Shown here: positions 8,928 to 17,339 of the stretch, in pieces
Numbering within the stretch: position 1 is the first letter of the stretch
Layout of the letters: every line of letters begins with the position of its first letter
NCBI RefSeq assembly: GCF_025499425.1
Contig: NZ_JAIMCB010000007.1
Coordinates: 124,001 to 188,000 of the forward strand
DNA: 64,000 nt
From: Acidiferrimicrobium sp. IK
GTDB taxonomy: Bacteria; Actinomycetota; Acidimicrobiia; Acidimicrobiales; Palsa-688
Reading direction: 5' to 3'
Made by a program: the position numbers and the translations under genes
The notes under the pieces: generated by a model
What the model saw: the letters and a program-made list of their open reading frames with translations, nothing else
Told to the model about the DNA's origin: nothing
The model's database searches: none

Positions 8928-10607
8928 TCAAGGCTGCGGGCACGCCGGTCCTCGCGACGCCCCGATCTGGGCGCTCAGCTGGACCGTTCCGGTGCTGGCC
9001 ACCCGCAGCACCGTCCACCCCTGCGGGTCCTGGGCCACACACCCGGTCCCGGCGGTGAAGGTCCAATAGGGGCTCCAACGCACCCGTACGGTCACGGTCC
9101 CCGGCGCGGACGCCGACAGGGTCAGGTGGTCGGGGGCCAGCATGGTGAGGTGAGCCGGACCGCTGACCAGGCCGGGACTGTCGGTGACCTGCCACAGCCG
9201 CCAATTGGCGTCGTGCCAGACCGGGGCCAGGTCGGCGACCGCCCCGGAGCGCACCAGTTGGGCCTCGGCCTTGCCGGCGTAATCGAGCGGCGCGTTCGGC
9301 AACGCCACCCACCGGATGCCGTTGGCCACCAGCCACTGCTGGTACGAGGCGGCGTTGAGCAGCCCCGGTTGGTAGAACAGCGGGTTGCGGGCGGTGTCGA
9401 TCTGGCGTTCCCAGCCCCGCGCCAGCGACAGCTTGGTTGCGACGAACGCGGCCTCCCAATGCTCCGCGGTCGGGACGATCTCGATCCGCTGCGGATCCTG
9501 GTTGTGGGCGCCGAGCCTGGCCAGCAGCGGCTGGTAGAAGGCCTTGTTGGTCGAAGGGTCGCTGTGGGACGACGCGACCGCGGTAACCCCCGGCGCCCAC
9601 TGCCACACCGCGAAAGGTAGGAGGACCACCCCGGCGTAACGCTGCCAGCGGCCCTGGAGCAGCGGGTGGCGCAGCTGCGCCACCCGACGGGGGAGCGACA
9701 GGTGGAAGCGGGCCGCCTCCGGGGCGGTGACAAAGCAGGCCAGCAGCGGGATCCCCACCGCGGTGGCCAGCCGCCCGGCGTTGCCGCCGAGCGGGTTGGG
9801 CACCGCGAACGACGCCAGCGAGGCGACCGCGTAGATCCCCACCGCGACCCGGACCGCCGGCGTGGTGCGCACCAACGGGCTGGCCACGGCCAGGCACAGC
9901 AGCTCGATCATGACCAGCTCGGTCCACGGGAACGGGAAGTAGCCGTCCCCCGGGAACGCCAGGCTGACCCCACCGACGATCACCATGCTCAACACCGCCA
10001 GCCACACCGGCCACCAGTTGGCCCCCCGGCTGCGCCAACCCCACGCCAGGCAGGCCATCGCCAAGAACGCCGCCGCGAGCGGTGAGCACAACGCCGAGGC
10101 CACGCCGAGCGCCAGGGCCAGCCCCCGCCGGCGGTGGGTGAGCGCCAGCACCGCGGCCAGCCCGAACGCTTCGCCGCAGAGGAACGGCATCTGTCCGATC
10201 GCCACCTGCAGCAGCGACGACACCGCGAAGTACCAGCTGCCGGCGGTCCGCCGGCCGAGGAAGTCGACGGTGAGACGGTCGAAGGCCCAGGTGGCCAAAG
10301 CCGACATCACCACCGAGCAGCCGGCCAGCCCGATGAGCGCTCCGAGCACCGGGAACCCGGCGCTGTAGGAGAGCGGGTACACGCCTCCGTACCAGGCGCT
10401 GTTGAACAGCGACAGGCCGTGCTGGCGGACCTCCAACACCCAGAACGTCTGCGCCGCCTGATCGGTGCCTTTCACCCCCACCGCCCACGCGACGGCGGCC
10501 AGCGCCGCGGCCAGCAGCGGGGGGCCGGTCACCACGCCACGAGCCCGTGCGGCGAGCACCCGGACCGGCACGCGCCGGAAGGCGGCGGAGAGCGAGGATG
10601 GTTTCAC
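8928..10607 (-). CDS. Large polytopic membrane protein, GT-C-like, with C-terminal beta domain
   Basis: A 559-residue protein. About ten hydrophobic segments fill residues 30-330 (for example [11 protein letters not shown] and [15 protein letters not shown]), with a loop containing [20 protein letters not shown] after the first, where GT-C glycosyltransferases carry acidic catalytic residues. The last 230 residues are soluble and end in a beta-sandwich-like run ([17 protein letters not shown]). This architecture resembles actinobacterial GT-C or YfhO-like envelope glycosyltransferases, but no diagnostic motif is certain. It lies 58 bp upstream of the propeller gene on the same strand, so the two may be co-transcribed. 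Confidence 0.6.
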   Translation of the reverse strand: MKPSSLSAAFRRVPVRVLAARARGVVTGPPLLAAALAAVAWAVGVKGTDQAAQTFWVLEVRQHGLSLFNSAWYGGVYPLSYSAGFPVLGALIGLAGCSVVMSALATWAFDRLTVDFLGRRTAGSWYFAVSSLLQVAIGQMPFLCGEAFGLAAVLALTHRRRGLALALGVASALCSPLAAAFLAMACLAWGWRSRGANWWPVWLAVLSMVIVGGVSLAFPGDGYFPFPWTELVMIELLCLAVASPLVRTTPAVRVAVGIYAVASLASFAVPNPLGGNAGRLATAVGIPLLACFVTAPEAARFHLSLPRRVAQLRHPLLQGRWQRYAGVVLLPFAVWQWAPGVTAVASSHSDPSTNKAFYQPLLARLGAHNQDPQRIEIVPTAEHWEAAFVATKLSLARGWERQIDTARNPLFYQPGLLNAASYQQWLVANGIRWVALPNAPLDYAGKAEAQLVRSGAVADLAPVWHDANWRLWQVTDSPGLVSGPAHLTMLAPDHLTLSASAPGTVTVRVRWSPYWTFTAGTGCVAQDPQGWTVLRVASTGTVQLSAQIGASRGPACPQP

Positions 10608-10770
10608 AGGGTGGTTCAGCTCACGATCGTCGGTGCGAAGCGGTGACGCGTCGGGTCGCAGGTCCCTCGGACGCTGCGGTCCCGGCCGGCCAGGCTACCT
10701 GCCGCAACCCCCCGAAGCTGGGCATGACTGTGGGGGGTGCGCGCTGGTTGGTACCGTCACGGGCGGACCC

Positions 10771-12018
10771 ATGAAGAGCCTCTCCGAACTCCGGGCCCGC
10801 GACGGGGGTCGCACCGAGCTTTCGGGCTTTCGTCCCGTCCGTCCCGGGGGACGACCCTCCGCGACGGTGCGGCGCCGGTGGGCCGCCCTCGTGGTCGTCG
10901 TGGCGCTGGTCATCCCCACTCTGGTCAGCTACGGGGAGTACCTGACCGCCCCTGGGAACGTCGCGCTCAGCATCCGCTCGACGGAGTGGCTGCGGATCCA
11001 CCACTTCCGTTGGCTGGTCAACGACATCGAGAACTTCTACTACACCCACCACCAGCCGAAGAAGGGCGGTGCCCCGTCCGGGGCGGTCGCGGGCCAGATC
11101 TCGAGCGGGGCCAAGGCCGGGGCCGGGGCCGGGTCCGGGAGCAGGACCCTCCCCCCGTCCTCCGCGGTCCTGCCCGACCCCGCGCCGATCCAGCCGTTCG
11201 TGGCCACCCCGCTCGCCGGTGAAGGCCAGTGGAAGACCATCAGCACCGTCAACGGCCACCCGGCGATCGAGGCGGCGTACCTCAGGCCCGACGCGGTGCA
11301 CACCAGCTTGGTGTCGGCGGTGGCGTGGATCGACCCCAAGGTCGTCAAGGCCGTCGGCTACGCCGGCGTCGAGGAGCCCGGCGGGGTCTGGCCCGACCAG
11401 GCGCCGATCGCCGTCGGTCTGCGTTCGCAGCTCGTCGCCGCCTTCAACTCCGGTTTCAAGATGCAAGACGCCCAAGGCGGCTACTACGCGAACGGTCGCT
11501 ACGCCCGGCCGCTCGTCGCCGGTCAAGCCACCGCCTGGATCGACGCCAAAGGCGACATCAACGTCGGGCAGTGGGGCCGCGACATCACGATGAGCCCCAA
11601 CGTGGTGTTCGCCAGGCAAAACCTGGCCCTGATCGTCGACGACGGCCAGCCGGTACCCGACGTCTTGAGCGGCAACACCTCCAAATGGGGTGTCACGGTC
11701 GGCAACAAAGTCCTGGTGTGGCGTTCGGGCCTCGGGGTGACAGCAGACGGGGCCGTCGTCTACGCCGCCGGCGACGGGCTCTCCGCCCTCACCCTGGCCC
11801 AGCTGCTCAGCCGGGCCGGGGCGGTGCGGGCCATGGAGATGGACATCAACTCGGCGTGGACCTGCTTTTTCACCTACGGCGAGCCCGCCGCCGGCACCGA
11901 CCCCTCCAGCCTGGTCGGCGGGCTGACGGTGACCAAGCTGCTCGCTGACATGCAGCCGTCGACCTCGAACTATCTGACGGCCAGCAGCCGGGACTTCTTC
12001 GCCCTGTTCCAGCGCTGA
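10771..12018 (+). CDS. Phosphodiester glycosidase (NAGPA/DUF2233) family, membrane anchored
   Basis: A 415-residue protein with one N-terminal membrane segment (AALVVVVALVIPTLVSYGEY), a low-complexity Gly/Ala linker and an extracytoplasmic NAGPA-like domain. Family features visible are AAFNSGFKMQDAQGGYYANG, the VDDGQ strand and the late AMEMDINSAWTCFF segment with conserved Asp and Asn. Relatives remove GlcNAc from phosphodiester-linked sugars or act on cell-wall glycopolymers; the substrate here is unknown. ATG at 10771 begins a typical Type II anchor. Confidence 0.82.
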   Translation: MKSLSELRARDGGRTELSGFRPVRPGGRPSATVRRRWAALVVVVALVIPTLVSYGEYLTAPGNVALSIRSTEWLRIHHFRWLVNDIENFYYTHHQPKKGGAPSGAVAGQISSGAKAGAGAGSGSRTLPPSSAVLPDPAPIQPFVATPLAGEGQWKTISTVNGHPAIEAAYLRPDAVHTSLVSAVAWIDPKVVKAVGYAGVEEPGGVWPDQAPIAVGLRSQLVAAFNSGFKMQDAQGGYYANGRYARPLVAGQATAWIDAKGDINVGQWGRDITMSPNVVFARQNLALIVDDGQPVPDVLSGNTSKWGVTVGNKVLVWRSGLGVTADGAVVYAAGDGLSALTLAQLLSRAGAVRAMEMDINSAWTCFFTYGEPAAGTDPSSLVGGLTVTKLLADMQPSTSNYLTASSRDFFALFQR

Positions 12019-12086
12019 CCGGCCTCCGGCGTGGCGGCGCCGGCGGATCGGGCGGGGGGCGGCTGACACAAGCCCGGCACCCCATT

Positions 12087-12092
12087 TAGGCT
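12087..12092 (+). promoter_or_regulatory. -10 box of leaderless acyl-CoA ligase gene
   Basis: TAGGCT ends exactly 6 nt before the ATG at 12099. No Shine-Dalgarno lies between. Confidence 0.55.
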
Positions 12093-12098
12093 GCCGTC

Positions 12099-13748
12099 AT
12101 GCTCAGCACCATGCAGGACGTGCCTCTGACCGTCTCATCCATCTTCACTCACGGTCAGAAGGTCCACCGGCGCAGCCGGGTGCTGACTTTCGACGGTGAC
12201 GGCTTCAAGGAGGCCAGCTTCGCCGAGGTCGCGGCGCGCACCGAGCAGCTGGCCAACGCGCTGGCCGGCCTCGGGGTCGGCCCCGACGACCGGGTGGCCA
12301 CCTTCATGTGGAACACCCAGGAGCACCTGGAGGCGTACTTCGCCGTTCCCGGCGCCGGCGCGGTCTTGCACACCCTCAACCTTCGCCTCCCCGCCGACCA
12401 GCTGATCCACATCGCCAACGCCGCCGAGGACAAGGTGGTTTTGGTCCACGCCACCGTCGCCCCCCTGCTGGCCAAGGTGGCCGACGAACTGAAGACCGTC
12501 GAGCACGTCGTGATCGTCGACGACGGCGCGCCGCTGGCACCCGAGGTGCGCGCCGCGCTGGAGGGGCTGGGCCCGGTCCACGACTACGAGGAGCTGCTCG
12601 CGGCCGCCCCTGCGGGCTACGACTGGCCGGTGCTCGACGAGCGCTCCGCAGCTGCGATGTGCTTCACCAGCGGCACCACCGGGGACCCCAAAGGGGTGGC
12701 CTACAGCCACCGCTCGACTTGGTTGCACGCCTTCGCCGCCAACAACACCGGTGCCCTGACGCTGAGCGAGAACGACAAGATCCTGATCATCGTCCCCCAG
12801 TTCCACGTCAACGCCTGGGGCTACCCGTACGCGGCGTGGATGCACGGCGCTGACATCGTGATGCCGTCGCGTTGGCTGCAGGGCGAGCCGATCGCGAAGA
12901 TGATCGAGAAGGCCAAGGTCACCCTCTCCGCGGGCGTGCCGACCATCTGGTCGTCGCTGGCCCAGTACGTCGCCGATCACCCCACCGACTTGTCGTCGGT
13001 GAGGTTCTTGCTCTCCGGGGGGTCGGCGCTGCCCCAGGTGCTGCTCGACACCTTCGACGGTCTCGGCGTCACGATGCTGCAGGGATGGGGGATGACCGAG
13101 ACCAGCCCGGTGTGCACGGTCAGCTCACCGCCGGCGGACGCGGAGCCGACCGCCGACGATCCCACCATGGCCGCGTGGCGGCTCAAGGCCGGGCGGATCG
13201 TCCCCGGCGTGCAGCTGAGGATCGTCACCGACTCCGGCGAGGAGGCGCCTTGGGACGGGACCACGACCGGGGAGATCGAGGCCCGCGGGCCGTGGGTCAC
13301 CGGGTCCTACTACCAAGTCGACGACCCCGAGAAGTTCCACGACGGCTGGCTGCGCACCGGTGACATCGGCAGCATCGACGATCACGGTTTCCTGACGATC
13401 AGCGACCGGGTCAAAGACGTGATCAAGTCGGGCGGCGAGTGGATCTCGTCGGTCGCCCTCGAAAACGAGATAATGGGCCACCCAGACGTCGTCGAGGCCA
13501 GCGTCGTCGGCGTCCGCGACGACAAGTGGGGGGAGCGGCCCCTCGCGGTCGTCGTCCGCAAGGCCGGTTCCGAGGTGTCCGCCAACGAGATCCGGGACTG
13601 GCTGGCGCCGCGCGTCGCCCGTTTCTGGCTGCCCGAGCGCTGGACGTTCGTCGACGAGCTGCCGAAGACGACCGTCGGCAAGTTCGACAAGAAGGTCATC
13701 AGGGCCCGGCAGGCGTCGGGCGACCTGGAGATCGAGCGGGCGGAATAG
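12099..13748 (+). CDS. Long-chain fatty acid--CoA ligase (FadD/AlkK-like)
   Basis: A 549-residue ANL ligase activating a fatty acid with ATP and CoA. Motifs: [59 protein letters not shown] and a C-terminal TTVGKFDKK with the catalytic Lys. The ISDRVKDVIKSGGEWISS hinge and VPQFHVNAWG segment match the AlkK-type medium/long-chain subgroup, different from the ACSF2-like ligase at 5.2-6.8 kb. Ends 12 bp before the SRAP gene, so the two probably share a transcript. Confidence 0.92.
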   Translation: MLSTMQDVPLTVSSIFTHGQKVHRRSRVLTFDGDGFKEASFAEVAARTEQLANALAGLGVGPDDRVATFMWNTQEHLEAYFAVPGAGAVLHTLNLRLPADQLIHIANAAEDKVVLVHATVAPLLAKVADELKTVEHVVIVDDGAPLAPEVRAALEGLGPVHDYEELLAAAPAGYDWPVLDERSAAAMCFTSGTTGDPKGVAYSHRSTWLHAFAANNTGALTLSENDKILIIVPQFHVNAWGYPYAAWMHGADIVMPSRWLQGEPIAKMIEKAKVTLSAGVPTIWSSLAQYVADHPTDLSSVRFLLSGGSALPQVLLDTFDGLGVTMLQGWGMTETSPVCTVSSPPADAEPTADDPTMAAWRLKAGRIVPGVQLRIVTDSGEEAPWDGTTTGEIEARGPWVTGSYYQVDDPEKFHDGWLRTGDIGSIDDHGFLTISDRVKDVIKSGGEWISSVALENEIMGHPDVVEASVVGVRDDKWGERPLAVVVRKAGSEVSANEIRDWLAPRVARFWLPERWTFVDELPKTTVGKFDKKVIRARQASGDLEIERAE

Positions 13749-13760
13749 CGGCCCGAAGGC

Positions 13761-14501
13761 GTGTGCGGCCGCTACACCTCGACGACCAGCATCGACGTGC
13801 TGGCCGAGACCTTCGCCGTCGACGAGATCCGCACCGAGCCCCTCCCGGCTCGCTACAACGTCGCCCCCACCCAGCCGATCCTCGCGGTAGCCGCCCGCCG
13901 GTCCAAGGATCAGGAGGGGAAAGTGGTCCGGGCGCTCGGCACGTTCAAGTGGGGGCTGGTCCCCTCGTGGGCGAAGGATCCGTCGGTCGGCAACAAGATG
14001 ATCAACGCCAGGGCGGAGGGCATCGGCGACAAGCCGGCGTACCGCAAGGCGCTGCTCAAGCGTCGCTGCCTGATCCCCGCCGACGCCTTCTACGAGTGGC
14101 AGCCCCGCCCCGACGTAGCGGGCGGGAAGAAGCGGGGCAAGCTGCCGTGGGCCATCCGCCGCCGGGATCGCCGGCCGATGGCGTTCGCCGGTTTGTGGGA
14201 GCTGTGGCGTCCGCCCGGCGCTGATCCCGACGAGGCGCCGCTTCGCACCGCGGTGATCGTGACCACCGCAGCCAACGCCGCTTTGTCATCCATCCACGAC
14301 CGGATGCCGGTGGTGCTCGGTCCAGACGCCTGGCCGACGTGGCTCGACCCCGAAGTCGAGGACCGAGCCACGCTGGAGGGGCTGCTGGTCCCCGCTCCCG
14401 ACGAGTGGTTCGAGGCGTTCCCGGTCAGCACCCGGGTCAACAAGGTCGACCAGGACGGCCCCGAGCTGCTCGAGCCGTTGCCGCCCCAACCCGATCCGTA
14501 G
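13761..14501 (+). CDS. SRAP/HMCES-family abasic-site protein (YedK-like)
   Basis: A 246-residue protein that, in the family, uses the N-terminal Cys2 (after Met removal) to form a thiazolidine crosslink with abasic sites in single-stranded DNA. Here MCGRY begins the protein, so the GTG start is fixed by function. Other conserved parts: INARAEG with Asn/Arg/Glu, CLIPADAFYEW with the catalytic Glu, and SIHDRMPVVL with the conserved His. Full length for the family. Follows the ligase by 12 bp. Confidence 0.94.
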   Translation: MCGRYTSTTSIDVLAETFAVDEIRTEPLPARYNVAPTQPILAVAARRSKDQEGKVVRALGTFKWGLVPSWAKDPSVGNKMINARAEGIGDKPAYRKALLKRRCLIPADAFYEWQPRPDVAGGKKRGKLPWAIRRRDRRPMAFAGLWELWRPPGADPDEAPLRTAVIVTTAANAALSSIHDRMPVVLGPDAWPTWLDPEVEDRATLEGLLVPAPDEWFEAFPVSTRVNKVDQDGPELLEPLPPQPDP

Positions 14502-14524
14502 CGCATGAAGCGGCCCGAGCGGGA

Positions 14525-14530
14525 TAGGAC
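14525..14530 (+). promoter_or_regulatory. -10 box of the holin-like gene
   Basis: TAGGAC ends 6 nt before the GTG at 14537. It matches TANNNT except for the last base. Confidence 0.4.
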
Positions 14531-14536
14531 CTGAGC

Positions 14537-14959
14537 GTGGCCGACACCCGAGACGCCCCCGCAACCGGCAGTGACTCCGTCGCAGAGCTGCTGCGCCAGC
14601 TGAGCCATCAAACGACGACGCTGGTCCACCAGGAGGTCGAGCTGGCGAAAGCCGAGCTGGCGGAGAAGGGTAGGAGGGCCGGCGCCGGTGCCGGGCTCTA
14701 CGGCGGGGCGGGCGTTGTCGCGGTGCTGGCCCTCGGGGCGCTCACCGCAGCAGGCGTCGCCGGACTGGCCAACGCGTTGCCCGTCTGGGCTGCGGCGCTG
14801 GTGGTCGGTGCCGCCCTGTTGGGGGTGGCCGGTGTCCTCGGGTTGCGCGGCAAGAAGGAGATCCAAGAAGGCACGCCCCCCGTGCCCTCACAGGCCGTCG
14901 AGAGCACCAAGGAGGACGTGGAATGGCTGAAGACCCAGGCGCGATCCGCGAAGCCATAG
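14537..14959 (+). CDS. Phage holin family (PF07332-like) actinobacterial membrane protein
   Basis: A 140-residue protein. An amphipathic N-terminal helix (LLRQLSHQTTTLVHQEVELA) is followed by KAELAEKGRRAGAGAGLYGG and two membrane segments (VVAVLALGALTAAGVAGLA and WAAALVVGAALLGVAGVL). This is the layout of the actinobacterial 'holin superfamily 3' proteins, which are chromosomal and not tied to phage lysis. Its stop overlaps the next gene by 37 bp. It opens a three-gene cassette with DUF3618 and DUF4235 proteins. Confidence 0.8.
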   Translation: MADTRDAPATGSDSVAELLRQLSHQTTTLVHQEVELAKAELAEKGRRAGAGAGLYGGAGVVAVLALGALTAAGVAGLANALPVWAAALVVGAALLGVAGVLGLRGKKEIQEGTPPVPSQAVESTKEDVEWLKTQARSAKP

Positions 14960-15252
14960 AGGAAACCCGCGAGGAGATGGCCGACACCATTCAGGCCCTC
15001 GGCCAGAAAGCCGACGTCAAGGCCAGGGCGGGGGAGAAGGTCGCCGATTTGAAAGCGACCGCCGGAGAGGCGGCCCACAAGCTGGACCAGAAGATCCCAG
15101 AGCAGGCCCGCCCGGCCCTCGACGCGCTGGCCCCGAAGGCTCAGGCCGGCGCGGCGAAGATGCGCCAGAACCCGAAGGCGGCCGCCGCGGCAGGTGGTGC
15201 CCTGGGCTTGTTGCTGCTGATCCGGCGTCGCCGCCGCAGGCGGGCGTCATGA
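14923..15252 (+). CDS. DUF3618 protein
   Basis: A 109-residue protein beginning with the DUF3618 signature IREAIEETREEMADTIQALG, followed by a predicted amphipathic/coiled middle (residues 30-85) and a C-terminal membrane segment ending in a strongly basic tail (RRRRRRRAS). It overlaps the holin-like gene by 37 bp and the DUF4235 gene by 4 bp (ATGA), implying coupled translation. Function not established; the three always-small membrane proteins probably act together at the envelope (inference). Confidence 0.82.
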   Translation: MAEDPGAIREAIEETREEMADTIQALGQKADVKARAGEKVADLKATAGEAAHKLDQKIPEQARPALDALAPKAQAGAAKMRQNPKAAAAAGGALGLLLLIRRRRRRRAS

Positions 15253-15518
15253 TCGCCAAGATCGCTTACAAGCCGCTGGGCATGGCGGCGAGCGTGCTCG
15301 GCGGCATCGTTGCGACCAGGCTGTTCGCCGCGGCGTGGAAGGCGCTCGGCCGGGGCGAGGATGCCCCGGCGTCCACCGACGCCCGGCGCAGCTGGCCCGA
15401 GGTGCTCTCGGCCGCCGCGCTCCAAGGCGCGATCTTCGGTCTGGTGAAGGCCGCCACCGACCGGGGCGGAGCTGTCGGTTTCGAGAAGGCCACCGGCGCC
15501 TGGCCCGGTGACGAGTAA
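15249..15518 (+). CDS. DUF4235 membrane protein
   Basis: An 89-residue protein with family segments AYKPLGMAASVLGGIVATRL at the N-terminus and LQGAIFGLVKAATDRGGAVG near the end, each a predicted membrane or amphipathic helix. Its ATG overlaps the DUF3618 stop by 4 bp. Its stop codon falls at the edge of the first of three tandem palindromes. Confidence 0.82.
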   Translation: MIAKIAYKPLGMAASVLGGIVATRLFAAAWKALGRGEDAPASTDARRSWPEVLSAAALQGAIFGLVKAATDRGGAVGFEKATGAWPGDE

Positions 15519-15577
15519 GACGCCTGCGTCTAACAGACCAGACGCCTGCGTCTAACAGGACCGAGACGTCCGCGTCT
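15518..15577. repeat. Three tandem 14-bp palindromes between convergent genes
   Basis: AGACGCCTGCGTCT occurs twice exactly (15518-15531 and 15540-15553) and once with a single stem mismatch as AGACGTCCGCGTCT (15564-15577). Spacings are 22 and 24 bp. Each is a 6-bp stem with a 2-bp centre. The array fills the whole gap between the DUF4235 stop and the convergent gene's stop. It could be a helically phased protein-binding array or a weak bidirectional terminator; there is no T-tract. Confidence 0.9.
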
Positions 15578-16326
15578 TAGAGGACCAGGCGGGGCCAGGC
15601 CGCGAGCGGTTCAGGAGAGCCGAACACCTCCAAGCGCGAGCCGCCACCCGCCAGGCGGTTCCAGAGCCAGAGCATCAAGTCCGACGCCGGGCCCCTGATG
15701 GCGGTGTCGGCCTTCGCGTGCCCGGCGCTGACCGACAGCGGCGAGGTGTCGAAATCGACCAGCCACTCGCCGCCCTCCACGTCGTCGGTGGCGTGGAGGT
15801 GCAAGGTGCCGTGCAGGTCGACGCCGGCCTGCTCCAACGCCCGCGGCAGGAAGTCCCCGAAGTACTCGGCGATGCCCTCGACGGCCACCCCGGCGGCGAT
15901 GGGCTGCGCACCGGCAGGGCCGCCGGCGTGCTGAGCGTCCCACCGATGCACCGACGTCTCGGCGGCCATTCGCCGCTGCCACCACGCCACGCTTTGTTGC
16001 CCCGCCGACGAGAACGTCCACGCCGGGGCGGCGGGGTCGGCGTCAGCCAGGGTCGAGCACACCAGGTCGAGGCCTTCTCGGTACCAGGAGGCGAGCTCGG
16101 CGAAGGCCACCCCCTCGCCCGGCGTGGCCATGTCTCTCCTGCGCACCGCGTCGCCCGACGCGACGATCGCCGCGCACCACCGGTGGACACCCGAGACGTG
16201 GCGGACCAACTTGGGCATGTCCCAGCCGGGGCAGGTCGGTACGTCGACGGCGGCTGCGGCCTCGGCGGCAGCGATGAGGTCCTCGCCGTCGCGGCGGACG
16301 GCGGTGACGAGAGCAGCGGCTTCCAT
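15577..16326 (-). CDS. Maleylpyruvate isomerase family / mycothiol-dependent (DinB-fold) protein
   Basis: A 249-residue protein of the TIGR03083 actinobacterial maleylpyruvate isomerase family. The N-terminal mycothiol-dependent metalloenzyme domain shows VPTCPGWDMPKLVRHVSGVH, with His in the HVSGVHRW region, and AAETSVHRWDAQ with further metal-ligand His. The C-terminal domain has GPASDLMLWLWNRL. Known members use mycothiol for isomerisation or S-transfer; substrate here unknown. The ATG at 16326 is preferred over an upstream one because a CAGACT box sits 6 nt before it and the fold begins just after. Confidence 0.85.
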   Translation of the reverse strand: MEAAALVTAVRRDGEDLIAAAEAAAAVDVPTCPGWDMPKLVRHVSGVHRWCAAIVASGDAVRRRDMATPGEGVAFAELASWYREGLDLVCSTLADADPAAPAWTFSSAGQQSVAWWQRRMAAETSVHRWDAQHAGGPAGAQPIAAGVAVEGIAEYFGDFLPRALEQAGVDLHGTLHLHATDDVEGGEWLVDFDTSPLSVSAGHAKADTAIRGPASDLMLWLWNRLAGGGSRLEVFGSPEPLAAWPRLVL

Positions 16327-16332
16327 CCGGCG

Positions 16333-16338
16333 AGTCTG
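16333..16338 (-). promoter_or_regulatory. -10 box of leaderless mycothiol-family gene
   Basis: CAGACT on the minus strand ends 6 nt before the ATG at 16326. Confidence 0.4.
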
Positions 16339-16392
16339 GCATGCGTCACCTGACCGGCCGGATCCGCTCCGCCGGGCGCGCCGGCCCATAGT

Positions 16393-16422
16393 TTGCTGCC
16401 GGCGCTGCGGCGTGGGCAGGAT
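16393..16422 (+). promoter_or_regulatory. Promoter of isocitrate lyase/PEP mutase family gene
   Basis: TTGCTG (16393-16398), an 18-bp spacer and CAGGAT (16417-16422) precede the ATG at 16429 by 6 nt, again a leaderless arrangement. Confidence 0.45.
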
Positions 16423-16428
16423 CGACCC

Positions 16429-17319
16429 ATGGCCGACCTCCTCCGTACCCGCCCCGGCGGTCCCGGGACCCTACGGGAGCTGCTCCGGCGCGACGAACCG
16501 CTGCTGGCGCCCGGCGCCTACGACGCGCTCGGCGCCCGCCTGATCGAGGCGGCCGGGTTCGAGGCGGTGTACATGACTGGCTTCGGGGCCGCCGCGTCGC
16601 TGCTCGGGCGTCCCGACGTCGGCCTCCTCGGCCTGAGCGAGATGGCCGGACACGCCGCCCGGCTGGCCGCCGCGGTGGACGTGCCGCTCATCGCCGACGC
16701 CGACACCGGGTACGGCAACGCAGTGACGGTCATCCGCACGGTGCAGGAGTACGAGCGCGCCGGGGTGGCGGCGCTGCACCTGGAGGACCAGGTGCAGCCC
16801 AAGCGGTGCGGGCACATGGCCGGCAAAGACGTCGTCGCGGTCGGGGAGATGGTCGCCAAGCTGCGCGCCGCAACGGACGCCCGCAGCGACCCGGATCTGG
16901 TCCTCATCGCCCGGACCGACGCCCGGGCCGTGGAAGGGCTCGACGCGGCGCTGGACCGGGCCCGGGCCTACCGCGACGCCGGCGCCGACATGCTGTTCGT
17001 GGAAGCGCTGGAGGGCGTCGGCGAGATCGAACGGGTGGCGGCCGAGCTGGCCGGGACCCCGCTGCTGTTCAACTGGGTGGAGGGCGGCCGGACGCCGCCG
17101 CTGTCACTGGCGGAGCTGACCGCGATGGGCTTCGCGCTGGTCATCATGCCGATCACCACCTTGCTGGCGGCCACCGCAGCGATGCGAGCGGTGCTGGCCC
17201 AGGTCAAAGCGGACGGCACACCGCAGCAGGCGGCCACCGACCTGCCCTCCTTCGACGACATGGTCGAGGCCGTCGGCCTCGGCGAGATCAGCCGTCTGGA
17301 GCGCCGCTACACGCCCTAG
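16429..17319 (+). CDS. Isocitrate lyase/PEP mutase superfamily carboxyvinyl lyase
   Basis: A 296-residue TIM-barrel enzyme. The Mg-binding ADADTGYGN stretch and the catalytic loop KRCGH (residues 125-129, Cys127) identify the branch containing methylisocitrate lyase, dimethylmalate lyase and oxaloacetate decarboxylase; PEP mutases lack this Cys loop. RTDARAVEGLDAALDRA is also typical. Length excludes a full isocitrate lyase. It stands alone with no prpC or prpD beside it, so methylcitrate-cycle function is not supported by context; 2,3-dimethylmalate or oxaloacetate activity are alternatives. Confidence 0.85.
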   Translation: MADLLRTRPGGPGTLRELLRRDEPLLAPGAYDALGARLIEAAGFEAVYMTGFGAAASLLGRPDVGLLGLSEMAGHAARLAAAVDVPLIADADTGYGNAVTVIRTVQEYERAGVAALHLEDQVQPKRCGHMAGKDVVAVGEMVAKLRAATDARSDPDLVLIARTDARAVEGLDAALDRARAYRDAGADMLFVEALEGVGEIERVAAELAGTPLLFNWVEGGRTPPLSLAELTAMGFALVIMPITTLLAATAAMRAVLAQVKADGTPQQAATDLPSFDDMVEAVGLGEISRLERRYTP

Positions 17320-17339
17320 CCGATGACGGTCCCCGACGC

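Noticed and set aside
14537..15518. Prophage lysis cassette
   Set aside because: The holin-family name is historical; no endolysin, tail or capsid genes nearby, and DUF3618/DUF4235 partners are chromosomal.
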